A DNA stretch of 64,000 nt. Origin: Sporosarcina sp. ZBG7A (lineage in GTDB: Bacteria > Bacillota > Bacilli > Bacillales_A > Planococcaceae). The translations under genes were made by a program, and so were the position numbers. This document shows positions 39,916-48,331 of the stretch, in pieces. The stretch's first letter is position 1. Every line of letters begins with the position of its first letter. The stretch is from NCBI RefSeq assembly GCF_000813425.1, contig NZ_JWIB01000008.1, positions 121,856-185,855 on the forward strand, in the 5' to 3' direction. A model generated the notes under the pieces. That model was not told the origin of the DNA. It did no database searches and saw only the letters and a list, made by a program, of their open reading frames with translations.

Positions 39916-40878
39916 ATGAGTGGCTTTCTCGATATACTATATTTCATCGTTCCAATATCGATTGCTTACGCTGCGCCTCTAATTTTCACCGCAATTGGTG
40001 GTGTGTTCTCTGAACGCTCAGGTGTCATCAACATTGGACTCGAAGGACTTATGGTTATGGGGGCGTTCGTAGGAATTGTCTTCAACCTATTTTTTGTGGA
40101 TACATTCGGTGCATGGACGCCGTGGGTTTCAATTTTAGCTGCGATGCTTGTTTCGGCAATCTTCTCACTCATGCACGCAGTTGCATCGATTTCTTTTCGT
40201 GCCGATCAGGTCGTCTCGGGTGTTGCAATTAACTTGCTAGGTATTGCAATTGCTTTGTTCTCAGTAAAAATGATTTATGGTAAAGGACAGACTGACTTTA
40301 TCCAGGAGAAAATTCCGCGTTTCAACATTCCATTTTTACAAGACATCCCGGTACTTGGACCAATGTTCTTTAAGTCGGTGTATGGATCGTCTATTTTAGC
40401 GGTTGCGATTGCAATCCTTGCCTGGTTTATCATCTTTAAGACTCCATTTGGATTGCGTCTTCGGTCTGTAGGAGAACACCCGATGGCAGCGGATACGATG
40501 GGGATTAAAGTCAATCGGATTCGCTATATTGCAGTTATCATTTCTGGTGGTCTTGCAGGAATGGGTGGAGCTGTCTATGCACAAACTATGACGAATGATT
40601 TTGGTCATGCAACTATTAATGGTCAAGGATTTATGGCCTTGGCTGCGATGATTTTTGGAAAGTGGCATCCAATTGGAGCGATGGGAGCAGCTTTATTCTT
40701 CGGATTTGCACAAGCGCTCGCAATCAGTTCTTCTGGAATACCATTCATGCAAAACATCCCTTCTGTATTTTTGTATATTTTGCCTTACGCGCTTACAATT
40801 ATTGCGCTTGCTGGATTTATCGGAAAAGCGAGTGGACCGAAAGCCCTCGGAGATCCATACATCAAAGGATCTCGATAA
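39916..40878 (+). CDS. nupQ: Nucleoside ABC transporter permease 2
   Basis: A 320-residue membrane permease homologous to YufQ. PLIFTAIGGVFSERSGVINIGLEGLM (about residues 20-45) and RADQVVSGVAINLLG are family marks. It would form the heterodimeric channel with NupP. AGGAGG lies 9 nt before ATG 39916. It is the last gene of the nup operon; a strong terminator follows. Confidence 0.95.
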   Translation: MSGFLDILYFIVPISIAYAAPLIFTAIGGVFSERSGVINIGLEGLMVMGAFVGIVFNLFFVDTFGAWTPWVSILAAMLVSAIFSLMHAVASISFRADQVVSGVAINLLGIAIALFSVKMIYGKGQTDFIQEKIPRFNIPFLQDIPVLGPMFFKSVYGSSILAVAIAILAWFIIFKTPFGLRLRSVGEHPMAADTMGIKVNRIRYIAVIISGGLAGMGGAVYAQTMTNDFGHATINGQGFMALAAMIFGKWHPIGAMGAALFFGFAQALAISSSGIPFMQNIPSVFLYILPYALTIIALAGFIGKASGPKALGDPYIKGSR

Positions 40879-40884
40879 TCATCT

Positions 40885-40927
40885 ACTGCTCGAAATGTCC
40901 CATCAAGGACACTTCGAGCAGTTTTTT
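40885..40927 (+). terminator. Terminator after nupQ
   Basis: A 16-bp stem with one mismatch, ACTGCTCGAAATGTCC/GGACACTTCGAGCAGT, a 6-nt loop and six T. Confidence 0.92.
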
Positions 40928-41058
40928 GTTGAATCTGTTCACTTGTATGACAACGTTTGGAAATGTATAGTGAAGTTGGAAAGAAGCATACTACTTGTAC
41001 ACGCGATTTGCGTGAGATTATCGGCATATACTTATCCTATAGATTGAGGTGTTTTTTT

Positions 41059-42348
41059 ATGTTCCATAAATCCGAACTCCAATCTGGCGTGAATTTGTAT
41101 ACACGTCAGACTGCACAGTTTAAAACCGTGAGTGTTGCCATTAAATTCACGGCTCCTTTGACAGAAGAAAACGCAGCGGCACGAACTGTGCTTGCCAATG
41201 TGTTAGAGGATTCATCTGCAAACTATCCAACCCGTACGAAACTACGACAAGCGTTGGAGGAGTTATATGGCGCTGTATACTATACAGACACAAGTAAAAG
41301 AGGGAATGAGCATATATTTACGATTTATGCTGAAAGCGTAAACGAAGAGTATTTACGTAATCCTGAGGTACCTGTTTTTGAGCAACTTCTAACTCTTGTC
41401 ACAGAGAGCTTATTTAAACCGAATTTAAAAGATGGCGTTTTTGACGAAGCCGTTGTAGAAAGAGAAAAACAAACGGTTATTGATCGAATCGGATCCATTT
41501 ATAATGATAAAACCCGATATGCGAACAAGCGGATGCTTGAACTGATCCGCTCAGGTAAGCCAGCTTCACTATCCGCTTCCGGAACGGAAAAAGCGGTGTC
41601 AGCTATAACTAAGGAATCTCTAAAAGCAACGTACGATAAGATGTTGAACGAGGATACAATTGATATCTATATTCTTGGAGATGTCGATACGGATCAGCTG
41701 ACAGGTCGTGCACAAACAGTATTCCCTTTCACAAAGGGAACACGTAAATCAGTACCTGTTACGGCATCGACAACAAGTGAGGAAGTTCCAACTGCTAAAC
41801 ATATCCGTGAAAAACAAGATATGAAGCAAGGAAAGTTGAACATGGCTTTCAGTACGCCAGTCGGTTTCAGGCATCCTGACTACCCGAAAATGCAAATGCT
41901 GAATGGCGTATTAGGTGGATTTGCCCATAGTAAGTTGTTTATCAATGTACGTGAGAAAGAGAGCCTCGCTTATTATTGTTCGAGCTCGTATTCATCTCAT
42001 TATGGATTGCTTTACATTATGTCTGGAATTGATGCTGAACAGGAAGAGAAAACAGCTGCACTCATCGATCAACAAATTGAAGCACTCCGCAATGGCGATA
42101 TTTCTGACTTGGAAATTCGACAAACACTAGCGCTTTTGTCAAATAGCATTCGCAGTTCATTCGATTCCGCGAAGGGGCAGATTGAAATTTACGACCAATA
42201 TAAATTATTGGATGAAAACTTTTCATCGGATAAGCTCATTGAAAAATGGGAGCGTGTGACGAAAGAGGATATTCAGGAGATGGCCAAGTTATTAACGAAG
42301 GAAATCACGTATCTTCTTTCTGGAAGGGAGGCAATGGTTCATGAATAA
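41059..42348 (+). CDS. ymfF: M16 peptidase-like protein without zinc motif (YmfF)
   Basis: A 429-residue M16-fold protein. The place of the HxxEH motif reads VLANVLEDSSANYPTRTKLRQ, so zinc ligands are absent and the protein is probably non-catalytic. It is paired with the active-looking YmfH (8-nt overlap), like the alpha/beta pair of mitochondrial processing peptidases. ATG 41059 follows TTGAGGTG; an extended frame from 40957 lies in the intergenic region. No convincing promoter was found in the 131 nt upstream. Confidence 0.9.
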   Translation: MFHKSELQSGVNLYTRQTAQFKTVSVAIKFTAPLTEENAAARTVLANVLEDSSANYPTRTKLRQALEELYGAVYYTDTSKRGNEHIFTIYAESVNEEYLRNPEVPVFEQLLTLVTESLFKPNLKDGVFDEAVVEREKQTVIDRIGSIYNDKTRYANKRMLELIRSGKPASLSASGTEKAVSAITKESLKATYDKMLNEDTIDIYILGDVDTDQLTGRAQTVFPFTKGTRKSVPVTASTTSEEVPTAKHIREKQDMKQGKLNMAFSTPVGFRHPDYPKMQMLNGVLGGFAHSKLFINVREKESLAYYCSSSYSSHYGLLYIMSGIDAEQEEKTAALIDQQIEALRNGDISDLEIRQTLALLSNSIRSSFDSAKGQIEIYDQYKLLDENFSSDKLIEKWERVTKEDIQEMAKLLTKEITYLLSGREAMVHE

Positions 42349-43639
42349 AATTCACTTTGACCAACTACAAGAAACGCTTTATCATCAGAAACTTGAAAAT
42401 GGACTTAACGTATATGTCCTACCGAAAGAAGGATTTTCAAAAACATATGTAACGTTTACAACAAAGTACGGTTCAGTGGACCGGACATTCGTACCCCGTG
42501 GGGGGAAGGAACTGGTTACTGTGCCTGACGGAATTGCACACTTCCTAGAGCATAAGATGTTTGAAAAAGAAGATGGAGATGTTTTTCAACAGTTCAGTGA
42601 AAACGCGGCGGCAGCGAATGCGTTCACTTCCTTTACTCGGACTTCGTATTTGTTCTCATCCACATCTGAGCTGTATGAGAATACAAAAACGCTGCTCGAT
42701 TTTGTTCAACAACCGTATTTCACTGAAAAAACTGTGGAGAAAGAAAAAGGGATCATTGCCCAAGAGATTACGATGTATGACGACCAAGCGGATTGGCGTC
42801 AATACTTTGGTACCATAGAGAACTTATTTGAAAACCATCCTGTTCGCATTGACATTGCAGGTACCGTAGAAACAATTCAAGACATTACTGCAGAGCATTT
42901 GTATGAGTGTTATGAAACGTTTTACCATCCCTCCAACATGGTGTTCTTTGCTGTCGGTAACGTAAATCCTGAAGAAATGTTGAAGTTTGTGGAGCAAGAT
43001 CAGCAAACGAAATCATTTGAAGCACCAGAACCTGTTGTCCGCAGTTTCCCTGACGAACCAGATCATGCTGCCGAAAAAAGAAGTGAACTGTATATGGACG
43101 TATCCAAACCTAAATTGATGGTTGGAACAAAATGCCGCAATACCGATATGTCTGGAAAAGATATGCTTATGAGAGAATTGGCATCTGATGTGACGTTGGA
43201 TATATTGTTTGGCAGATCATCAGAATTCTTCACCCAAGCCTATAATGAGGGCTTAATTGATGAATCATTCTCCTATGAATTTAATCTTGAAAAAGGTTTT
43301 GGCTTTGCGGCAATCGGGTCTGATACCGAAAAGCCTGAAGAACTTGAAAAACTGATAAAAAGTGTTCTCGACGATGCGAATAATAATTGGTCCATTACAG
43401 ATGAGCAACTTGAGCGAATTCGCAAAAAACGAATTGGATTATTTATGAGAGCTTTGAATTCTCCGGAGTATATAGCAAATCAGTTCACCCATTACAATTT
43501 CAATGAGATGAATTTGTTCGACGTTGTACCAGTGCTAGAAGGACTAACAACAGATCAGCTGAAAGCTGCATTTGATGATCTTTATTATGAAGACGGTCAA
43601 ACTATCATGACAATCTATCCTTCGGAGCAATCGAAGTGA
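42341..43639 (+). CDS. ymfH: M16-family zinc protease (YmfH)
   Basis: A 432-residue M16 peptidase with the intact zinc motif HFLEHKMFEKEDGDVF near residues 67-82 and the downstream NAFTSFTRTSYLF segment. It lies directly after YmfF, with overlapping genes, and the two probably assemble as a heterodimer. Substrates are unknown. It overlaps ymfI by 4 nt. Confidence 0.93.
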   Translation: MNKIHFDQLQETLYHQKLENGLNVYVLPKEGFSKTYVTFTTKYGSVDRTFVPRGGKELVTVPDGIAHFLEHKMFEKEDGDVFQQFSENAAAANAFTSFTRTSYLFSSTSELYENTKTLLDFVQQPYFTEKTVEKEKGIIAQEITMYDDQADWRQYFGTIENLFENHPVRIDIAGTVETIQDITAEHLYECYETFYHPSNMVFFAVGNVNPEEMLKFVEQDQQTKSFEAPEPVVRSFPDEPDHAAEKRSELYMDVSKPKLMVGTKCRNTDMSGKDMLMRELASDVTLDILFGRSSEFFTQAYNEGLIDESFSYEFNLEKGFGFAAIGSDTEKPEELEKLIKSVLDDANNNWSITDEQLERIRKKRIGLFMRALNSPEYIANQFTHYNFNEMNLFDVVPVLEGLTTDQLKAAFDDLYYEDGQTIMTIYPSEQSK

Positions 43640-44370
43640 GTTTAAAAAACTATGCCCTCGTTCTCGGTGCGTCTGGTGGGATAGGCGAAGCCATCTGCAA
43701 GAGGTTAGCGACCGAGGGCTGGTCTTTGTATATGCATTACAACAGCGGGGAACAGATGGTCAACAAGATGCAAAAGGAACTCAGCGAGAGCTATCCTTCT
43801 GGTGATTTTAAATGTGTTCAATCTGATTTTTGTCAGCTAGGAGCAGCCGAAAGCTTAGCTGCTCAGCTGACTGATGTCAGAGCTATTATTGTAGCGAACG
43901 GGCAATCGATGTTGAAACTCTTAACAGAAACAACAGAAGAAGAGATGGAATCTCTATGGCGTGTTCATGTCCAAAATCCAGTTCGCATGATTAGTTTACT
44001 TTCTGCGAGATTACGGTCCTATGAATCTTCCTATGTTGTGTTTATCGGGTCTATATGGGGCAACACAGGAGCTGCGGGTGAAGTAATGTATTCGAGTGTT
44101 AAAGGTGCGCAGCATGCGTTTGTGAAAGCCTATGCTAAAGAAGCTGCATATGGTGGGATTCGTGTGAATGGTATTGCCCCTGGATGGATTGAAACGCGAA
44201 TGAATGGAGAAATCCCGGAAGATGAAAGACAAATGGTCATGGAAGAAATTCCACTTATGATCCCAGGAAGACCTGCAGAAGTAGCTGATCTTGTCGACTT
44301 TCTAACGAGTGGCAAAGCCGATTATATGACTGGCGAGATTCTGAAGTTGAATGGTGGCTGGTATATTTGA
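43636..44370 (+). CDS. ymfI: Short-chain dehydrogenase/reductase (YmfI)
   Basis: A 244-residue SDR. The nucleotide loop GASGGIGEAICKRL is at residues 11-24; the catalytic Tyr-x3-Lys reads YSSVK, preceded by the Ser in IGSIWG. The end TGEILKLNGGW is typical of FabG-like members. The substrate is unknown. GTG 43636 overlaps the ymfH stop by 4 nt. The adjacent ymfJ of B. subtilis is missing. Confidence 0.92.
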   Translation: MSLKNYALVLGASGGIGEAICKRLATEGWSLYMHYNSGEQMVNKMQKELSESYPSGDFKCVQSDFCQLGAAESLAAQLTDVRAIIVANGQSMLKLLTETTEEEMESLWRVHVQNPVRMISLLSARLRSYESSYVVFIGSIWGNTGAAGEVMYSSVKGAQHAFVKAYAKEAAYGGIRVNGIAPGWIETRMNGEIPEDERQMVMEEIPLMIPGRPAEVADLVDFLTSGKADYMTGEILKLNGGWYI

Positions 44371-44507
44371 TCAGTTTGTGGACAACTCAGGCTCCTTGTT
44401 TTAGTTTTTCGCTTTCACTCAAGCACTAATTCAGCTATTATAGAAACTAAGCTGTTGTTTTTTGCGTCCTATCCAATGAGTGGTGAACAGACGAAGGAGG
44501 GATTCCA

Positions 44508-45305
44508 TTGGGTGAGTGGTATCTGGAATACAAATTGCAAGTGAATCGCCCTGGTCTTTTGGGGGATATTGCTACATTGCTAGGGATGCTCCGAGTCAAC
44601 ATTGTCACCATCAACGGAGTAGATGGGAATACACGCGGTATGCTTGTACGGACAGAAGACGATGACCAAATTAGACGGTTTGAATTAATTGCATCGACGA
44701 TGGAACAAATTGAAATCCGTAAAATTAGAGAACCGAAACTAAGGGACGTTCTTGCAGTTCGACACGGACGATATATCCAGCGAACAGTAGATGAGCGTAA
44801 AACATTTCGATTCCTACGTAGTGAATTAGGGGTCTTAGTGGACTTTATGGCAGAGATCTTCAAGACAGAGGGACATAAGCTTGTTGGGATTCGAGGAATG
44901 CCACGGGTTGGAAAAACGGAGTCTGTTGTCGCGGCAAGTGTCTGTGCAAACAAAAAGTGGATTTTTCTTTCGTCAACGATGATAAAACAGACAGTCCGCA
45001 ACAGTTTAATGGGTGATGAGTTTTCAAAAGATAATATTTTCATTTTAGATGGAATTGTAACGAGAAAAGCTGAAGATGAACGTCATATGCAGTTAGTTAG
45101 AGAAATGATGCGCCTCCCTTCTACAAAAGTTGTGGAGCATCCTGATATGTTTGTTCAACACTCGGAATATTCAATCGAAGATTTTGATTACATTATCGAA
45201 CTGCGTACAACACCCGAACAGGAGATTACATATGAAGTTATCCAAAATAACGGGATGATTTCTGGCCGTGATGGCGCGGGCGGCTTTGGAATGTTCAATT
45301 TTTAA
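44508..45305 (+). CDS. ymfK: DUF3388 protein YmfK: ACT-like domain plus P-loop-like motif
   Basis: A 265-residue protein conserved in Bacillales, of unknown function. The N-terminal 75 residues resemble an ACT domain (EYKLQVNRPGLLGDIATLLGMLRVNIVTI). A possible Walker A (GMPRVGKT, 130-137) is followed by WIFLSST and, near residue 182, FILDGIV. No other nucleotide-binding signature is certain. Translation starts at TTG 44508, with AAGGAGG 7 nt upstream. rodZ follows after 18 nt. Confidence 0.85.
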   Translation: MGEWYLEYKLQVNRPGLLGDIATLLGMLRVNIVTINGVDGNTRGMLVRTEDDDQIRRFELIASTMEQIEIRKIREPKLRDVLAVRHGRYIQRTVDERKTFRFLRSELGVLVDFMAEIFKTEGHKLVGIRGMPRVGKTESVVAASVCANKKWIFLSSTMIKQTVRNSLMGDEFSKDNIFILDGIVTRKAEDERHMQLVREMMRLPSTKVVEHPDMFVQHSEYSIEDFDYIIELRTTPEQEITYEVIQNNGMISGRDGAGGFGMFNF

Positions 45306-45323
45306 AACAGGCAGGTGATAAAG

Positions 45324-46223
45324 TTGTCCGGTTTAGGCGATCGCCTTAAAGAGGCGAGAAAAGCAAAAGGATATACCTTGGATGACTTACAAGCAATTAC
45401 TAAGATTCAGAAGCGGTATTTGGCTGGAATTGAAAACGAAGACTACAGTATGATGCCAGGTTCATTTTATGTTCGGGCATTCATAAAGCAATACGCTGAA
45501 GCAGTAGGGCTCGATGCTCAAGAAATGTTGTCGCTGTACCGTGAGAACGAATCCTCAGAGCAAATGAAAGAAGAGGAAATTCAACGGAGTGCTCCCCAAC
45601 TGTCACAAAAACCAGGCTATATGAAATCCGGTAGAATGAATGAAGTCCTACCTAAAATTATTGCAGCCTTGTTCATCATCGTAATTCTTGCTGTTGTTAT
45701 TTTTCTTTATCAACACCAGGCAAATGGGCCCGAACCTGAAGTAGGGAAATCCGATGAGATTACAGTTGATAAAAACAAACCAGAAGGTTCGAAAGCTGAT
45801 GGGAAAAAAGATGAGGGTGGCAAAGATGCGGAATCTAAAGATGATGCAACTAAGCCAAACGAACCTGAAGAGGAGCCTGAAGAAGAACCAGCTCCTGAAC
45901 AAACGCTTACACAAGGTGCTGTAAACGGTGAAACAACAACGTTTACTCTGGAAAATGCAGATACCTTCAGTTTATCCGTCAAAGTGAAAGATGGAGGAGA
46001 GTCATGGATCGGAGTTACCAATCAAAGCGGCCAAGAACTTCTACCTCAAGGCGCACGCGTAATGAAAAATGGGGAAGAAGCTGAACTTGACTTAGCGGAC
46101 CAACAATCTGTAAGAATTCGTGTAGCGCGTACTCAATTTACAGAAATTCTTGTGAATGGTCAACCGTTAACATATCCAAATGATAATATGATCCAAAATA
46201 TCGTTATTGAATATAAAAAATAA
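45324..46223 (+). CDS. rodZ: RodZ-like cell-shape protein (YmfM)
   Basis: A 299-residue bitopic protein. The cytoplasmic N-terminus has an Xre-type helix-turn-helix (RLKEARKAKGYTLDDLQAITKIQKRYLAGIE, about 5-38), which in RodZ binds MreB. One membrane helix lies at about 110-130 (IIAALFIIVILAVVIFLY). Next is a long Lys/Glu/Asp/Pro linker, then a DUF4115 beta domain outside the cell. TTG 45324 fits the AGGTGAT site; GTG 45315 is the alternative and would add three residues. Confidence 0.88.
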   Translation: MSGLGDRLKEARKAKGYTLDDLQAITKIQKRYLAGIENEDYSMMPGSFYVRAFIKQYAEAVGLDAQEMLSLYRENESSEQMKEEEIQRSAPQLSQKPGYMKSGRMNEVLPKIIAALFIIVILAVVIFLYQHQANGPEPEVGKSDEITVDKNKPEGSKADGKKDEGGKDAESKDDATKPNEPEEEPEEEPAPEQTLTQGAVNGETTTFTLENADTFSLSVKVKDGGESWIGVTNQSGQELLPQGARVMKNGEEAELDLADQQSVRIRVARTQFTEILVNGQPLTYPNDNMIQNIVIEYKK

Positions 46224-46227
46224 AAAT

Positions 46228-46252
46228 AGTCATCTGCGAAGATGACTTTTTT
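46228..46252 (+). terminator. Terminator after rodZ (first of two)
   Basis: Stem AGTCATC/GATGACT with a TGCGAA loop and a T run. Confidence 0.85.
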
Positions 46253-46256
46253 CTTT

Positions 46257-46282
46257 AAGCCCTGCTGGAAGGCAGGGCTTTT
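46257..46282 (+). terminator. Second terminator hairpin before pgsA
   Basis: Stem AAGCCCTGC/GCAGGGCTT with a TGGAAG loop and TTTT, only 5 nt after the first terminator. Confidence 0.75.
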
Positions 46283-46320
46283 CAAAGAGTAAATCTAACG
46301 AAAAGAGGGGGCATTACACT

Positions 46321-46899
46321 ATGAACTTGCCTAATAAAATAACCGTTTCACGCGTCTTGCTGATTCCTGTATTCATCGTATTCATGTTAGCTGACTTTGG
46401 AATGGGGCAACTTACAATCGGCGGAACTACACTGCCTATCGAACAATTCATCGGTGGTCTTATATTTATATTTGCTTCTGCAACAGATTGGCTGGATGGA
46501 TACATTGCTCGGAAGAATAACTTAGTTACCAATATGGGAAAGTTCTTGGATCCGTTAGCAGACAAATTGCTTGTCTCGGCCGCATTTATCATATTAGTTG
46601 AATTCGGACTAGCACCATCATGGGTAGTCATTATTATTATTAGTCGTGAATTTGCTGTTACCGGATTACGACTTCTATTAGCAGGCGAAGGAGAAGTCGT
46701 AGCTGCTAATCAGCTAGGGAAAATCAAAACAGTCACTCAAATCTTAGCGATTTCATCCTTACTATTGAATAATATTTTCTTTGAAGCTATTCACGTTCCA
46801 TTTGGCACAATCATGTTATACATTTGTCTCTTCTTTACAATATGGTCAGGCTTAGATTACTTCATAAAAAATAAGCACGTCCTTACGAAATCTATGTAA
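46321..46899 (+). CDS. pgsA: Phosphatidylglycerophosphate synthase
   Basis: A 192-residue membrane CDP-alcohol phosphotransferase making phosphatidylglycerophosphate from CDP-diacylglycerol (made by CdsA, 6084-6878) and glycerol 3-phosphate. The signature DG(x)2AR(x)8G(x)3D(x)3D is complete: DGYIARKNNLVTNMGKFLDP and on to LAD. About five membrane helices are visible. The start N-terminus MNLPNKITVSRVLLIPVF is typical. cinA follows after 15 nt. Confidence 0.96.
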   Translation: MNLPNKITVSRVLLIPVFIVFMLADFGMGQLTIGGTTLPIEQFIGGLIFIFASATDWLDGYIARKNNLVTNMGKFLDPLADKLLVSAAFIILVEFGLAPSWVVIIIISREFAVTGLRLLLAGEGEVVAANQLGKIKTVTQILAISSLLLNNIFFEAIHVPFGTIMLYICLFFTIWSGLDYFIKNKHVLTKSM

Positions 46900-46914
46900 A
46901 GGGGAGAATCGTTC

Positions 46915-48159
46915 ATGCGAGCAGAAATTATTGCTGTTGGATCAGAGTTATTGCTCGGTCAAATAACAAATACAAATGCAAAATTCATGTCTGCGCAACT
47001 TGCTGATATCGGTGTGGATGTACATTATCAAACAGTTGTTGGAGATAATCCTGAGCGGTTGGAAGAAGCAATTCGAATTGCCGAGGGTAGAGCAGATCTG
47101 ATCATCTTCTCAGGTGGATTAGGACCGACTAAAGACGATTTAACAAAAGAGACCATTGCACGACATGTAGGAGTTGAACTCGAATCCAACAAACAGGCAT
47201 TACAGTCGATTGAAGCATACTTTGAGCGCACAGGCAGACCAATGACCGAAAACAATAAAAAGCAGGCACTCGTCTTGAAAGATTCGGCTGTGTTGGAAAA
47301 TCGATTTGGGATGGCACCCGGTATGGCAATTACGGCAAATGAAAAAACCTATATTCTATTACCAGGTCCTCCCCATGAAATGGAACCCATGTTTAGAGAT
47401 GAAGCTATTCCATATTTACAGCGACTATCAGGTAGCCAGGAAGTAATTGTTTCAACTGTCGTGAAATTTTTTGGTATCGGGGAAGCAGAACTTGAATATA
47501 AAGTCCAAGACTTATTGGAAGCTCAAACGAATCCAACGATTGCTCCTCTGGCTTCAAAAGACGCTGTAACTCTTCGTATCACTGCTAAAGCCGAAACAGC
47601 AGAAGCTGCACACCGTTTAATTGGACCGGTACTATCTGAACTACATAACCAAGTTGGCGAATTCATTTATGGAACTGATGACGACACACTATCTTCCAAA
47701 GCGGCTTCTTTACTAATTGGGGCAGGTCTTACGATCTCCGCTGCAGAAAGTTTAACGGCCGGACTCTTCACAGCATCACTCGCAGAAGAGCCAGGAATCA
47801 GTGCTTCCTTAAAAGGCGGAATGACAGTTTATGATGTACAAGCAAAAACTAAGCAGCTCGGGGTCGATTCACAACTGATCGAAACGTACGGGACTGTCAG
47901 TGCAGAATGTGCCGAAGCGTTAGCAGAGAAAATCCGTGACAAGTTTCAGACGGATATTGGAATCGGTTTAACAGGTACTGCAGGACCAGATATACATGAT
48001 GGACAACCTGCAGGTACGGTTTGGATTGGACTTTCATTCAAAGAAAAAACAGAATCCTACAAACTTAGATTATCTGGTTCTCGAAATACAAATCGTTTGC
48101 GCGCAGCGAACTTTGCCCTTTATTATCTCATTCGCGAGCTGGAATCTGAAATGAGCTAA
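46915..48159 (+). CDS. cinA: CinA-family nicotinamide-nucleotide amidase/competence-damage protein
   Basis: A 414-residue CinA. The N-terminal COG1058 (MoaB-like) domain shows AVGSELLLGQITNTNAK, SGGLGPTKDD and LLPGPPHEMEPMF. The C-terminal domain (about 250-414) shows ISAAESLTAGLF, SLKGGMTVYDVQ and GLTGTAGP, typical of NMN deamidase. It is upstream of recA as in most Gram-positives, but recA has its own promoter here. Confidence 0.95.
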   Translation: MRAEIIAVGSELLLGQITNTNAKFMSAQLADIGVDVHYQTVVGDNPERLEEAIRIAEGRADLIIFSGGLGPTKDDLTKETIARHVGVELESNKQALQSIEAYFERTGRPMTENNKKQALVLKDSAVLENRFGMAPGMAITANEKTYILLPGPPHEMEPMFRDEAIPYLQRLSGSQEVIVSTVVKFFGIGEAELEYKVQDLLEAQTNPTIAPLASKDAVTLRITAKAETAEAAHRLIGPVLSELHNQVGEFIYGTDDDTLSSKAASLLIGAGLTISAAESLTAGLFTASLAEEPGISASLKGGMTVYDVQAKTKQLGVDSQLIETYGTVSAECAEALAEKIRDKFQTDIGIGLTGTAGPDIHDGQPAGTVWIGLSFKEKTESYKLRLSGSRNTNRLRAANFALYYLIRELESEMS

Positions 48160-48176
48160 ATATCAATTTTCACTCA

Positions 48177-48221
48177 AATTCTCAATTAAAATTCAAAAAC
48201 ACTACGAATTCTCAATTAAAA
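48177..48221 (+). repeat. 15-bp direct repeat upstream of recA
   Basis: AATTCTCAATTAAAA occurs at 48177-48191 and again at 48207-48221, a 30-bp spacing. It lies just upstream of the LexA box. It might be an UP-element-like or regulator-binding region; the function is unknown. Confidence 0.6.
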
Positions 48222-48242
48222 CGAGAATCTCTAATAAAAAGT

Positions 48243-48256
48243 CGAATACTCGTTCG
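48243..48256 (+). promoter_or_regulatory. LexA (SOS) box of recA
   Basis: CGAATACTCGTTCG matches the Bacillus SOS consensus CGAACNNNNGTTCG with one mismatch (T for C). It lies 8 bp upstream of the -35, so LexA would block promoter access. Confidence 0.8.
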
Positions 48257-48264
48257 CTTTTTTC

Positions 48265-48293
48265 TTGTTTATTTTTCTCAATAGGAGTATAGT
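48265..48293 (+). promoter_or_regulatory. Promoter of recA
   Basis: TTGTTT (48265-48270), a 17-nt spacer, and TATAGT (48288-48293). Confidence 0.75.
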
Positions 48294-48331
48294 AGAGACA
48301 GATAGAAAACACCTTGAAGGAGGAATTATTT

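Noticed and set aside
40928..41058. Promoter for ymfF
   Set aside because: TATACT and TTGCGT are present but only 13 nt apart; no convincing pair.
44371..44507. ymfJ remnant or terminator between ymfI and ymfK
   Set aside because: No coding similarity is visible, and the CAGCT/AGCTG stem is too short to call a terminator.
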